DNA from: Arthrobacter sp. NEB 688 | Lineage (GTDB): Bacteria; Actinomycetota; Actinomycetes; Actinomycetales; Dermatophilaceae | Length of the DNA: 64,000 nucleotides | NCBI RefSeq assembly: GCF_013201035.1 | Contig: NZ_CP053707.1 | Location: 372,001 to 436,000, forward strand | Reading direction: 5' to 3' | Shown here: positions 1 through 8,622 of the stretch, piece after piece | Layout: each line of letters starts with the position of its first letter | How positions within the stretch are numbered: position 1 is the first letter of the stretch | Translations under genes and position numbers: made by a program | The notes under the pieces: model-generated | Database searches by the model: none | What the model was told of the DNA's origin: nothing | The model's input: the letters and a program-made list of their open reading frames with translations, nothing else

Positions 1-145
1 CGGACAGGAACGCGACGACGGTGCCGACCTCGGCGGCATCGGCCCGCGCGACGAGCGCCGCGATGGCCTCGGTCTTCGCGGTGCGCGAGCGCGTGGCCGC
101 GACCTCCTGCGAGGTGGTGACGAGCCCGGCCAGCGTGACGTCCAT
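1..145 (-). CDS. ATP-dependent DNA ligase, N-terminal fragment (cut by window edge)
   Basis: The first 48 codons of a leftward gene start at an ATG (complement of 143-145) and run off the left edge. The visible residues open MDVTLAGLVTTSQEVAATRS and end VGTVVAFLS. This pattern of an alpha-helical start, SR(T)AK, a run of small helical residues and VVAFLSG-like text matches the amino-terminal DNA-binding domain of actinobacterial LigB-type ATP-dependent ligases, which seal nicks in duplex DNA. The nucleotidyltransferase and OB domains would lie outside the window, so the catalytic lysine motif cannot be checked. The assignment rests on a short stretch. Confidence 0.6.
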   Translation of the reverse strand, partial: MDVTLAGLVTTSQEVAATRSRTAKTEAIAALVARADAAEVGTVVAFLS

Positions 146-182
146 CCGGCCATCCTGCCCGGCGGCACCGACACCGCGGCGG

Positions 183-617
183 TCAGCGGGCGAGGCGCAT
201 CGGCACGTGCGGGATGCCGTCCTCGACGAACTCGGCGCCGTCGCGCCCGAAGCCCAGCCCGGCGTACCAGTGCTCAAGGTGGCTCTGGGCGTCGAGGACC
301 ACCGGCCCGCGCGTGGCGGCGAGGACCGCGAGCACCAGCTCGCGCGCGACCCCGGCGCCCCGGGCCGACGCCGACGTCGCCACCCGGCCGACGCGCAGCA
401 CCCCGCCGCCGTCGTCGAGGACGCGCAGGGTCGCGACGACCCCGCCGGTCTCCGACTCGGCCCACCACTGGACGGCGCCGGGCTCGAGGTCGCGGCCGTC
501 GAGGTCGGGGTAGAGGCACTCCTGCTCGAGGACGAAGACGTCCTGGCGCAGCCGCATCAGCGCGTAGAGCACCTCGGCGGGCAGGTCACGGGTCGGGGCG
601 GAGCGGACGACGGGCAC
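183..617 (-). CDS. GNAT-family N-acetyltransferase, ElaA-like
   Basis: A 144-residue protein starting at GTG (617). Near the N-terminus it carries LYALMRLRQDVFVLEQ followed by YPDLDGRDLEPGAVQWW, the typical opening of ElaA-type GNAT acetyltransferases. The acetyl-CoA binding loop reads SARGAGVARELV (R-x-x-G-x-A type), and the C-terminus has the HLEHWYAGLGFGRDGAEFVEDGIPHVPM pattern seen in the family as a QxxxxxFYxxxGF-like segment. It would transfer an acetyl group from acetyl-CoA to an amine, substrate unknown. Longer upstream readings of this frame run into a palindrome and the BCCT gene, so the GTG start is preferred. It stands alone downstream of the BCCT transporter. Confidence 0.8.
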   Translation of the reverse strand: MPVVRSAPTRDLPAEVLYALMRLRQDVFVLEQECLYPDLDGRDLEPGAVQWWAESETGGVVATLRVLDDGGGVLRVGRVATSASARGAGVARELVLAVLAATRGPVVLDAQSHLEHWYAGLGFGRDGAEFVEDGIPHVPMRLAR

Positions 618-647
618 GCCGACCACCCTAGGCACCCCCACGACGCA

Positions 648-697
648 CGAACGTGTGTGAAGAACGTCTCCATGCCGACGTTCTTCACACACGTTCG
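648..697. repeat. Family A palindrome, copy 1
   Basis: A 21-bp perfect inverted repeat (left arm 648-668, right arm 677-697) closes over an 8-nt loop. The outer arm reads CGAACGTGTGTGAA. The same outer arm recurs at about 43.2 and 49.6 kb with other cores. This copy begins 28 bp past the stop codon of the BCCT gene and could end its transcription. There is no U-run on either side. Confidence 0.85.
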
Positions 698-724
698 CGG
701 TGAGGCGGGTGGGTGGGGGCGGGG

Positions 725-2518
725 TCAGCCGCGCGCGACCTCCGCGGCCTCGCTCGGGGTGCTGTCGGCCTCGCCGAGCACCGACCCGTCGGCGGCCTCG
801 ACGGTCAGCGCGAAGTCGTCGCCGTGGCGGGTGGCCCCGGTGACGACGGCCTTCTCGACCGCGGCCACGGCGTACCTGCGGCGCACGACGACGGGGTCCT
901 CGCGCAGGTCCTTGACGAGGGCCCACGCCAGCCCGACCATGACGAGCGCGAACGGCAGCGCCGCGACGATCGTCAGGTTCTGCAGCCCGGTCAGGGCCGA
1001 GTCACCGCCGACGAGCAGCATGACGGCCGCGACCGCTCCGGTGGCGACGCCCCAGAAGATGACGTTCCAGCGGCTGGGCTCCATCGTGCCGCGCTGCGAC
1101 AGCGTGCCCATGACGATGGACGCCGCGTCGGCGCCCGACACGAAGAAGATCGCGACGAGGACCATGACGACGACGGTCGTGATGCCGGCCAGCGGCATCG
1201 TGTCGAGGAGGCCGAACAGCTGTCCCTCGGACGTCGACTGCCCCGCGAGGTCGGTGCCGTTCTGCTGCGCGTGGATGCCGGCGCCACCGAAGATCGCGAA
1301 CCACACGAGGCTCACGAGGCTCGGGACGAGGAGCACGCCGGTGACGAACTGGCGGATGGTGCGGCCGCGCGAGATGCGCGCGATGAACATCCCGACGAAG
1401 GGCGTCCACGACATCCACCAGGCCCAGTAGAAGACGGTCCAGCCCGAGAGCCACGCGGCCATCCCGTCGCCGCCCGCGGCGTCGGTGCGCGCCGACATCA
1501 TCGCGAGGTCCTGGAAGTAGGAGCCGACCGCGGTGGGGATGAGGTCGAGCATGAAGACGGTCGGGCCGACGACGAACACGAACAGCGCCAACGCGATCGC
1601 GAGCACCATGTTGATGTTCGAGAGCCACTGGATGCCCTTCGCGACCCCCGAGACGGCCGAGAGGATGAACGCGACGGTGAGCAGCGCGATGACGCCGACG
1701 AGCACGCCGTTGCCGACCTCGCCGATGCCCGCGACGATCTCGAGGCCGCTGCCGATCTGCAGCGCGCCGAGGCCGAGCGAGGCGGCCGAGCCGAAGAGGG
1801 TCGCGAAGATCGCGAGCATGTCGATGACGCGTCCCGCGCCGCCGGACGCGCGGCGCTCGCCGATGAGCGGGATGAACGCCGAGGACACGAGCTGCGAGCG
1901 GCCCTTGCGGAAGACGCCGTACGCGATGGCGATGCCGACGACCGCGTAGATCGCCCACGGGTGCAGCGTCCAGTGGAAGAGCGTCGTGGCCATCGCGGTC
2001 TGCACGGCCTGCGGGTTGCCGGCCTCGCCGGTGCCGGGCGGCGGCGTGACGAAGTGCGACAGCGGCTCGCTGACCCCGTAGAACATCAGGCCGATGCCCA
2101 TGCCCGCCGAGAACATCATCGCGATCCACGAGACGGTGCGGAACTCGGGCTCCTCGTCGTCCGTGCCGAGCGGGATGTCACCGAAACGGCTGGCCGCCAA
2201 CCAGATCACGAAGGCGACGAACGCCGACGCGAGGACGACGAACATCCACCCCATGTTCGTCACGGACCACCCGAGGGCGGCGCCGGAGGCGGCGGACAGG
2301 GTGTCGGTGCTGAGGAAGCCCCAGGCGACGAAGGCGACGGCGATGGCCGCGACGACGCCGAAGACGACCTTGTCGACGGACGAGCCGCGGGCGGTCTGCT
2401 CGACGACGTCGATGCCGAGGACGGGGTGCGGCGCCTCGTCGGCGACCGTCGTGCGGGTGTCGTCGTCGACGGCGGGTGGCGGGGTGGACTCGGGTGTGGT
2501 GCGGGTGTCTGTGCTCAC
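725..2518 (-). CDS. BCCT-family glycine betaine/choline transporter
   Basis: A 597-residue membrane protein of the betaine/choline/carnitine family, which imports trimethylammonium osmolytes with sodium (or protons). After a 50-residue acidic cytoplasmic tail it shows about 12 hydrophobic spans. The glycine stretch of TM3 (GMGIGLMFYGVSEP, about 139-152), WTLHPWAIYAVVG, and the aromatic substrate box WAWWMSWTPFVGMFIARISR (about 360-380) identify the family. The C-terminus is also charged, as in osmosensing BetP-like proteins. The start is GTG at 2518. It is monocistronic, with a 292-bp upstream gap. Betaine is more likely than carnitine, but the exact substrate is not settled by sequence. Confidence 0.92.
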   Translation of the reverse strand: MSTDTRTTPESTPPPAVDDDTRTTVADEAPHPVLGIDVVEQTARGSSVDKVVFGVVAAIAVAFVAWGFLSTDTLSAASGAALGWSVTNMGWMFVVLASAFVAFVIWLAASRFGDIPLGTDDEEPEFRTVSWIAMMFSAGMGIGLMFYGVSEPLSHFVTPPPGTGEAGNPQAVQTAMATTLFHWTLHPWAIYAVVGIAIAYGVFRKGRSQLVSSAFIPLIGERRASGGAGRVIDMLAIFATLFGSAASLGLGALQIGSGLEIVAGIGEVGNGVLVGVIALLTVAFILSAVSGVAKGIQWLSNINMVLAIALALFVFVVGPTVFMLDLIPTAVGSYFQDLAMMSARTDAAGGDGMAAWLSGWTVFYWAWWMSWTPFVGMFIARISRGRTIRQFVTGVLLVPSLVSLVWFAIFGGAGIHAQQNGTDLAGQSTSEGQLFGLLDTMPLAGITTVVVMVLVAIFFVSGADAASIVMGTLSQRGTMEPSRWNVIFWGVATGAVAAVMLLVGGDSALTGLQNLTIVAALPFALVMVGLAWALVKDLREDPVVVRRRYAVAAVEKAVVTGATRHGDDFALTVEAADGSVLGEADSTPSEAAEVARG

Positions 2519-2810
2519 GCTCGTGGTGTGTGCCGCGGGGGTGCCCCGCGACCCTCCGTTCTCGCTGTGCTCGGGGGTACTCGGTCAGGTCAACCTTTCA
2601 ACCACACCACCGATGACGGTCTCGTTCAAGCTCGCACCCCGCCACGGAGGGGCCGCGGGACCCCCGCGCACCCCCGCTGACCTGCACGGACCACCCGAGT
2701 ATTCCGATCCGGTCACGAGAGCACCGTCACGCCCCGCGGCGGAACCCGACCGCCGTCGACGCCGTTCCCGCGCAGCCCCGCCCGACGGGCTCGGACGGGC
2801 TCGGACGGGC
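2519..2810. other. Intergenic region between BCCT gene and kdpE
   Basis: There is no convincing gene here. It holds the promoter region of the leftward BCCT gene. Leftward, a possible -35 TTGAAC with a weak TGTGGT 17 nt later (2607-2635) is the only candidate I see. At 2784-2813 lies a tandem run of three 10-bp units (GACGGGCTCG, GACGGGCTCG, GACGGGCTCA), the last of which supplies the kdpE stop codon. Confidence 0.4.
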
Positions 2811-2813
2811 TCA
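2784..2813. repeat. Three tandem 10-bp repeats at the kdpE 3' end
   Basis: Units at 2784-2793, 2794-2803 and 2804-2813 read GACGGGCTCG twice and GACGGGCTCA once. The final unit contains the kdpE stop (complement TGA at 2811-2813). Slippage is the simplest explanation. Confidence 0.7.
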
Positions 2814-3497
2814 GACGGCGAGCCGGTACCCGATGCCCGGCTCCGTGACGATGTACCGGGGCGCCGACGGGTCGGCCTCGAGCTTGCGTCGCAGCTGGTT
2901 GCCGTAGACGCGCAGGTAGTTCGACTCGCGCCCGTACCCCGGCCCCCACACCGCCCGCAGCAGGTCGGCCTGGGTGACGACGCGACCGCGGTGCCGGGCG
3001 AGCTCGGCGAGCAGCCGCCACTCGGTCGGGGTGAGGTGCACCGGCGCGCCGTCGCGCGTGGCCGACAGGGTCGCGAAGTCGAGGGTGAACGCGTCGGTGA
3101 CGACCGGCCCGACCGCGGCCAGTCCCTCGTCCTCGCCGCCGCGCCGCAGTGCCGAGCGCACCCGCGCCATCAGCTCGTCCATCCCGAACGGCTTGGTGAC
3201 GTAGTCGTCCGCGCCCTCGTCGAGGGCCTCGACCTTGTCGTCGGACTGGTGGCGGGCCGAGAGGACGACGACGGGGACGCGCGAGCGGGACCGGATGCGC
3301 CGCAGCACCTCCACGCCGTCGAGGTCCGGCAGCCCGAGGTCGAGCACGACGAGGTCCGGCGGGGCGTCGGCGAGCGTCGTCAGGGCGTCGTGGCCGGTGC
3401 CGACCTCCTCGACCTCGTAGCCGCGGGCCCGCAGGTTGATGCGCAGCGTCCGGCGCAGCGTCGGGTCGTCGTCGACGACGAGCACGCGCTGGCTCAT
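2811..3497 (-). CDS. kdpE: KdpE, OmpR-type response regulator of potassium uptake
   Basis: This 228-residue regulator has a receiver domain (1-120) and an OmpR-type winged-helix DNA-binding domain (about 130-226). The acidic pocket is D10/D11, the phospho-acceptor is D53 in VVLDLGLPDLDG, the switch residue is S80 and the conserved lysine is K102 in YVTKPF. It is phosphorylated by KdpD and activates the kdp structural genes when potassium is scarce or osmolarity is high. Its ATG overlaps the kdpD stop codon (ATGA at 3494-3497), so the two are translationally coupled. Three 11-bp-spaced TGAC repeats upstream of kdpF (10419-10451) are a plausible binding target. Confidence 0.95.
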   Translation of the reverse strand: MSQRVLVVDDDPTLRRTLRINLRARGYEVEEVGTGHDALTTLADAPPDLVVLDLGLPDLDGVEVLRRIRSRSRVPVVVLSARHQSDDKVEALDEGADDYVTKPFGMDELMARVRSALRRGGEDEGLAAVGPVVTDAFTLDFATLSATRDGAPVHLTPTEWRLLAELARHRGRVVTQADLLRAVWGPGYGRESNYLRVYGNQLRRKLEADPSAPRYIVTEPGIGYRLAV

Positions 3498-5995
3498 CCG
3501 GCCTCCTCCTCGCTCGGCAGGTCGACGACCATCGTCAGGCCGCCACCCGGGGTGTCCTCGGCGCTCACCCTGCCACCCATGGCCTCGGCGAGGCCGCGTG
3601 CGACCGCGAGGCCGAGGCCGACGCCGTCACCGCCGGGGGCGTCGCCGTGCCGCTGGAAGGGCAGGAAGATGCGGTCGCGGTCACCCTCCGGCACACCGGG
3701 ACCGGTGTCGACGACGCGGATGTGCACGCGCCCGCCGAGGCCGCTCGTCGTCACGCGCACGCGGCCCGGGGCGGGCTGGTGGCGCAGGGCGTTCTCGACG
3801 ACGTTGCCGAGCACCCGGTCGAGCAGGCCGGCGTCGGTGCGCACCACGCGCGCGGCGGGGTCGAGGTGCCACTCGACGCGCTCCGGCTCGGCGACCGACG
3901 CCACGACCCCGGGCACGACCTCGCCGAGGTCGACGGCCCGCGGGTGCGCGACGAGCGCGCCGGCCTGGAGCCGCGACATGTCGAGGAGGTTGCCGATGAG
4001 GGCGTCGAGCCGGTCGGCGGAGTCCTCGATGGCGGCCTCGAGCTCGGCCTCGTCCTCCGGGCTGAAGGTCACCTCGGTCGAGCGCAGGCTGCCGATCGCC
4101 GCCTTGATGCCGGCGAGCGGGGTGCGCAGGTCGTGGGAGACGGCCGAGAGCAGCGCGGTGCGGGCCGAGTTGTCGCGGGCCAGGGCCACCGCCTCGCCGG
4201 CCGACGCCTGGAGCGAACGCCGCTGGAGGATGGCCCCGGCGTGCGCGGCGAAGGCCGCGAGCAGGCGCTGGCGCCCGGCGGGCACGGCGGCCCCGACGAG
4301 GACGAGGTCGTGCTCGTCGTCGGCCTCGGCGCGCGGCAGCCCCTCGCGGCGCAGGTCGTCCGGCGTGAGCGAGGGGTCGGTGGCCGCGACGACCTCGGCG
4401 CCCGAGCGGCCGCGGCGGACGAGGGCGGCGGCCTCCGCCCCGAACATCTCGACCGCCCGGGCCAGCAGCAGCGCCATCTGGTCGGTCGACCCGAGGAGGG
4501 TGTGACTCAGCTCGGCCAGGGCCGACGCCTCGGCCTGGGCCCGCAGCGCCCGGTCGGCGCGGCGGGCGCTGCGGTGGACCACCCAGGCGACGGCCGCCGA
4601 CACGAGGACGAAGACGAGCAGCGCGACGGCGTTCTGCGGCTGCGAGATCGTCAGCCCGCCCGTCGGCGGCGTGAAGAACCAGTTGAGGAAGAGCGAGGAC
4701 GCGACCGCGCCGACGAGCGCCGGCCCCATCCCGCCGAGCAGGGCCGTGAGGACGCTGAGCAGGAGGAAGAGCGGGACGGTCAGGGGCAGGTCGGGGTCCT
4801 CCGGCAGGCCGACGAGCGCCTCGGTGAGGACGAACGGCCCGACGACCCCGAGCGCGTAGCCCAACCGGACGCGCCGCCTCGGCAGCGCCGCCCGCGAGAC
4901 GCGTCGACCCTTGCCGTGCGCGAACCGGTGCGTGACGACGTGGACGTCGATGTCGCCCGACCGGGTGATGACCTCCTCGGTCGTGCTGGGGGACACCAGC
5001 GTCCGCCAGCGCGCCCGCCGCGAGGACCCGATGACGACCTGGCTGGCGTTGACGCCGCGCGCGAAGTCGAGCACCGCCTCGGGCAGGTCGTCGCCGGTCA
5101 CGGTGTGGAAGCTGCCGCCGAGCTCGTCGGTCAGCCGGCGCTGCGTCACGAGGTCGGGCAGCGTGGGGCCGGCGAGCCCGTCGGAGCGCGCGACGTGCAC
5201 GGCCAGCAGCTCTCCCCCGGCGCCGCGGGCGGCGATGCGCGCCGCCCGGCGCAGCAGCACCTCGCCCTCGGGCCCGCCGGAGATCGCGACGACCACCCGC
5301 TCGCGCGTCGGCCACGTCGCGTCGATGCCGTGGTCGGCCCGGTACCGGCCGATGCCCTCGTCGACGCGGTCGGCGAGCCAGAGCAGCGCCAGCTCGCGCA
5401 GGGCCGAGAGGTTGCCGACCCGGAAGTAGTTCGCGAGGGCCGCGTCGACCTTCTCGGGTGCGTAGACGTTGCCGTGCGCCATCCGGCGGCGCAGCGCCTC
5501 GGGCGACATGTCGACGAGCTCGATCTGGTCCGCGGCGCGGACGACCGCGTCCGGCACCGTCTCGCGCTGCACGACGCCGGTGATCGCCGTGACGGCGTCG
5601 TTCAGCGACTCCAGGTGCTGGACGTTGACCGTCGAGACGACGTCGATGCCGGCCTCGAGCAGCTCCTCGATGTCCTGCCAGCGCTTCTCGTTGCGCGACC
5701 CGGGTGCGTTGGTGTGCGCGAGCTCGTCGACGAGCGCGACCTGGGGCCGGCGGGCCAGCAGCCGGTCGAGGTCCATCTCGTCGAGGGTCGCGCCCCGGTG
5801 GCCGACCCGGGCGCGGGGCACCAGCTCGAGCCCCTCGAGCAGCGCGCGGGTGTGCGCGCGCTCGTGGGTCTCGACGAGGCCGACGACGACGTCGGTGCCG
5901 CGGTCGAGCCGCCGGTGCCCCTCGTCGAGCATGGCGACGGTCTTGCCGACCCCCGGGGCCGCCCCGAGGTAGATGCGCAGCCGACCGCGTGCCAT
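3494..5995 (-). CDS. kdpD: KdpD, potassium/osmotic sensor histidine kinase
   Basis: This is an 833-residue sensor. The N-terminal KdpD domain carries a Walker A motif GAAPGVGKT at 11-19, and a UspA-like domain follows at about 230-370. Four transmembrane helices lie at about 395-490 (from YALGVVGPFVL to VFVLVSAAVAWVV), then a GAF-like linker, the dimerisation/phospho-acceptor helix with H621 in SAVSHDLRTPL, and an HATPase domain with N, G1 (DTGPGVP) and G2 (GVGLGLAV) boxes. The frame is open further upstream, but the ATG at 5995 gives the conserved start MARGRLRIYLG and leaves 10 bp after kdpC. It phosphorylates KdpE, encoded by the next gene. Confidence 0.95.
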   Translation of the reverse strand: MARGRLRIYLGAAPGVGKTVAMLDEGHRRLDRGTDVVVGLVETHERAHTRALLEGLELVPRARVGHRGATLDEMDLDRLLARRPQVALVDELAHTNAPGSRNEKRWQDIEELLEAGIDVVSTVNVQHLESLNDAVTAITGVVQRETVPDAVVRAADQIELVDMSPEALRRRMAHGNVYAPEKVDAALANYFRVGNLSALRELALLWLADRVDEGIGRYRADHGIDATWPTRERVVVAISGGPEGEVLLRRAARIAARGAGGELLAVHVARSDGLAGPTLPDLVTQRRLTDELGGSFHTVTGDDLPEAVLDFARGVNASQVVIGSSRRARWRTLVSPSTTEEVITRSGDIDVHVVTHRFAHGKGRRVSRAALPRRRVRLGYALGVVGPFVLTEALVGLPEDPDLPLTVPLFLLLSVLTALLGGMGPALVGAVASSLFLNWFFTPPTGGLTISQPQNAVALLVFVLVSAAVAWVVHRSARRADRALRAQAEASALAELSHTLLGSTDQMALLLARAVEMFGAEAAALVRRGRSGAEVVAATDPSLTPDDLRREGLPRAEADDEHDLVLVGAAVPAGRQRLLAAFAAHAGAILQRRSLQASAGEAVALARDNSARTALLSAVSHDLRTPLAGIKAAIGSLRSTEVTFSPEDEAELEAAIEDSADRLDALIGNLLDMSRLQAGALVAHPRAVDLGEVVPGVVASVAEPERVEWHLDPAARVVRTDAGLLDRVLGNVVENALRHQPAPGRVRVTTSGLGGRVHIRVVDTGPGVPEGDRDRIFLPFQRHGDAPGGDGVGLGLAVARGLAEAMGGRVSAEDTPGGGLTMVVDLPSEEEAG

Positions 5996-6005
5996 GACGC
6001 CATTC

Positions 6006-6575
6006 TCACCCGCGGCCGAGGGTGGAGAGCGCGACGTTGAGCTCGAGGACGTTGACGCGCTCCTGCCCGAGGACCCCGCCGAGGGGTGCCGGACGGACGT
6101 GCTCGCCGACGAGCCGCAGCACCGCGGCCGGGTCCAGCCCCCGGGCGGCGGCCACGCGCGGCGCCTGCCAGCGGGCGTAGGCCGGCGAGACGTCGGGGTC
6201 GAGCCCGCTGGCGGACGCGGTGAGGGCGTCGGCCGGGATGTCCTGCGGCGCATCCGGGTTGGCGGCGCGCAGGGCCTGCTCGCGCTCGGCGACGGCCGTC
6301 GCGAGGTCGGGGTTGGACGGGCCGAGGTTGGAGCCGCCGCTCGTCTCGCCGGAGGCGTCGGACTCCGACGGGCGGCCCTGGAACCACTCGGGGCCGCTCG
6401 GCGGCTGGCCGAGGAGGGCGGAGCCGACCTCCCGTCCGTCGACGCGCACCGGCTGGCCGGCGGCCCGGTCGGGGACCACGAGCCCCACGGCGAGGACCGC
6501 CGCCGGGTAGAGGACGCCGCAGAGGACGGTGAGGACGAGCAGCGCCTTGAGCGCAGCAGACAGCTGACGGGTCAT
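6006..6575 (-). CDS. kdpC: KdpC, potassium-transporting ATPase C subunit
   Basis: A 189-residue protein with one N-terminal transmembrane helix (ALLVLTVLCGVLYPAAVLAVG) and a periplasmic/extracellular-side domain. The family markers GSALLGQ, FQGRPS, SNLGPSNP and the C-terminal RVNVLELN segment are all present. KdpC associates with KdpA and KdpB and stabilises the ATP-driven K+ pump. The longer reading frame upstream overlaps kdpB, so the ATG at 6575 (10 bp after the kdpB stop) is chosen. The order kdpB-kdpC-kdpD with 10-bp gaps shows one transcription unit. Confidence 0.95.
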   Translation of the reverse strand: MTRQLSAALKALLVLTVLCGVLYPAAVLAVGLVVPDRAAGQPVRVDGREVGSALLGQPPSGPEWFQGRPSESDASGETSGGSNLGPSNPDLATAVAEREQALRAANPDAPQDIPADALTASASGLDPDVSPAYARWQAPRVAAARGLDPAAVLRLVGEHVRPAPLGGVLGQERVNVLELNVALSTLGRG

Positions 6576-6585
6576 GGTGGTCACC

Positions 6586-8622
6586 TCAGAGACCGGGGAC
6601 GAGCGAGACGACGAGGTCGATGAGCTTGATGCCGACGAACGGCACGACCACCCCACCGAGCCCGAACACGAGCAGGTTGCGCCGGAGCATCGCGTGCGCC
6701 GACAGGGCGCGGTAGCGGACTCCCTTGAGCGCCAGCGGGATCAGCGCGACGATGACGAGCGCGTTGAAGATGACCGCGCTGAGCATCGCCGACTCCGGGC
6801 TGGACAGGCCCATGACGTTGAGGGTCTGCAGACCGGGGAAGATGCCGACGAACATCGCCGGGATGATCGCGAAGTACTTGGCCACGTCGTTGGCGATCGA
6901 GAACGTCGTCAGGGCGCCGCGGGTGATGAGCAGCTGCTTGCCGATGGCGACGACGTCGATGAGCTTGGTCGGGTCGGAGTCGAGGTCGACCATGTTGCCG
7001 GCCTCCTTCGCCGCCGACGTCCCGGTGTTCATCGCGACGCCGACGTCGGCCTGGGCGAGCGCCGGCGCGTCGTTGGTGCCGTCGCCGGTCATCGCGACGA
7101 GCCGCCCGCCGGACTGCTCCTGCTTGATGAGCGCCATCTTGTCCTCGGGCGTGGCCTCGGCGAGGTAGTCGTCGACCCCGGCCTCCTCGGCGATCGCCTT
7201 GGCGGTCAGCGGGTTGTCGCCGGTGATCATCACCGTGCGGATGCCCATCGCCCGCAGCTGCTCGAAGCGCTCGCGCATCCCCGGCTTGACGACGTCCTTG
7301 AGGTGGACGACGCCGACGACGCTGGGGGCCTCCCCCGGGGCGGCCTCGGCGACGACGAGCGGCGTGCCGCCCGAGGCGCTGATGGCCTCGACGTGCATCT
7401 CCAGGTCGCCGCCGACCGTGCCGCCCTGCTCGCGCACCCACGCGGTGACGGCGCTGCCCGCACCCTTGCGGACCCGTCGGCCGTCGGGCAGGTCGACGCC
7501 CGACATCCGGGTCGTGGCGCTGAACTCGACGACCTCGGCCCCGGCCCGGCGCAGCGCCACGACGTCGCCGAGCGCGTCGGCGTCCACCCCGTCCTCGACG
7601 GTGTACTCGACGATCGAGCGGCCCTCGGGCGTCTCGTCGGCGAGGGACGACAGGTACGCGGAGCGCGCGAGGTCGGTGCGCGAGGCGCCCCCGACGGGGA
7701 CGAGCTCGCTCGCGCGCCGGTTGCCGAACGTGATGGTGCCGGTCTTGTCGAGCAGCAGCGTGCTGACGTCGCCGGCGGCCTCGACGGCGCGCCCCGACAT
7801 CGCGAGGACGTTGCGCTGCACGAGGCGGTCCATCCCGGCGATGCCGATGGCCGAGAGCAGCGCGCCGATCGTCGTCGGGATGAGGCAGACGAGCAGCGCC
7901 ACGAGGACGACGAGCGAGAGGCGCTGGCCGGAGTAGACCGCCATCGGCTGGATGGCCGCGACGGCGAGGACGAAGATGATCGTCAGCGTCGTCAGGAGGA
8001 TCGAGAGGGCGATCTCGTTGGGCGTCTTCTGTCGCGAGGCGCCCTCGACCAGGGCGATCATCCGGTCGATGAAGGTCTCGCCGGGCTTGCTCGTGATCCG
8101 CACCACCACGCGGTCCGAGAGGACGGTCGTGCCGCCGGTGACGGCGCAGCGGTCGCCGCCGGACTCGCGGATGACCGGTGCGGACTCGCCGGTGATCGCC
8201 GACTCGTCGACGGTCGCGACCCCCTCGACGACGTCGCCGTCGCCGGGGATGACCTGGCCGGCCTCGACGACGACGCGGTCACCGAGGAGCAGCGCCGTGC
8301 CGGCCACCTCCTCGACCGTGCCGTCCTCGCGCAGCCGGCGGGCGACGGTCTCGGTCCGGGTGCGGCGCAGGGTGTCGGCCTGCGCCTTGCCGCGGCCCTC
8401 GGCGACGGCCTCGGCGAGGTTGGCGAACAGCACGGTCGCCCACAGCCACACCGTGACCGCGATCGAGAAGACCGACGGGTCGAGGACGGAGAGCACGGTC
8501 GTGAGGACCGACCCGACCCAGACCACCATGATCACGGGGGTGCGCCAGAGGTGGCGCGGGTCGAGCTTGGCGAACGCCGCGGGCAGGTTCTGCCAGGCGG
8601 TGCGCGCGAGGGACGTGGTCAT
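6586..8622 (-). CDS. kdpB: KdpB, potassium-transporting P-type ATPase catalytic subunit
   Basis: A 678-residue P-type ATPase, the usual KdpB length. It shows the TGESAPV actuator motif, the phosphorylation motif DKTGTIT, the nucleotide-binding KGAGSAV region, the hinge [16 protein letters not shown], and the KdpB-typical C-terminal helices. ATP hydrolysis here drives K+ entry through KdpA. The ATG at 8622 overlaps the kdpA stop (ATGA at 8619-8622). The frame stays open through kdpA, but that upstream part is an out-of-frame shadow of kdpA. Confidence 0.97.
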   Translation of the reverse strand: MTTSLARTAWQNLPAAFAKLDPRHLWRTPVIMVVWVGSVLTTVLSVLDPSVFSIAVTVWLWATVLFANLAEAVAEGRGKAQADTLRRTRTETVARRLREDGTVEEVAGTALLLGDRVVVEAGQVIPGDGDVVEGVATVDESAITGESAPVIRESGGDRCAVTGGTTVLSDRVVVRITSKPGETFIDRMIALVEGASRQKTPNEIALSILLTTLTIIFVLAVAAIQPMAVYSGQRLSLVVLVALLVCLIPTTIGALLSAIGIAGMDRLVQRNVLAMSGRAVEAAGDVSTLLLDKTGTITFGNRRASELVPVGGASRTDLARSAYLSSLADETPEGRSIVEYTVEDGVDADALGDVVALRRAGAEVVEFSATTRMSGVDLPDGRRVRKGAGSAVTAWVREQGGTVGGDLEMHVEAISASGGTPLVVAEAAPGEAPSVVGVVHLKDVVKPGMRERFEQLRAMGIRTVMITGDNPLTAKAIAEEAGVDDYLAEATPEDKMALIKQEQSGGRLVAMTGDGTNDAPALAQADVGVAMNTGTSAAKEAGNMVDLDSDPTKLIDVVAIGKQLLITRGALTTFSIANDVAKYFAIIPAMFVGIFPGLQTLNVMGLSSPESAMLSAVIFNALVIVALIPLALKGVRYRALSAHAMLRRNLLVFGLGGVVVPFVGIKLIDLVVSLVPGL

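Noticed and set aside
713-2680. Rightward 655-residue open frame rich in Arg, Asp, Gly and Glu
   Set aside because: It is antisense to the BCCT gene, with composition expected from GC-rich complementary codons and no domain.
3647-6040. Rightward 797-residue open frame opposite kdpD
   Set aside because: It lacks motifs and mirrors the kdpD codons. kdpD is unambiguous.
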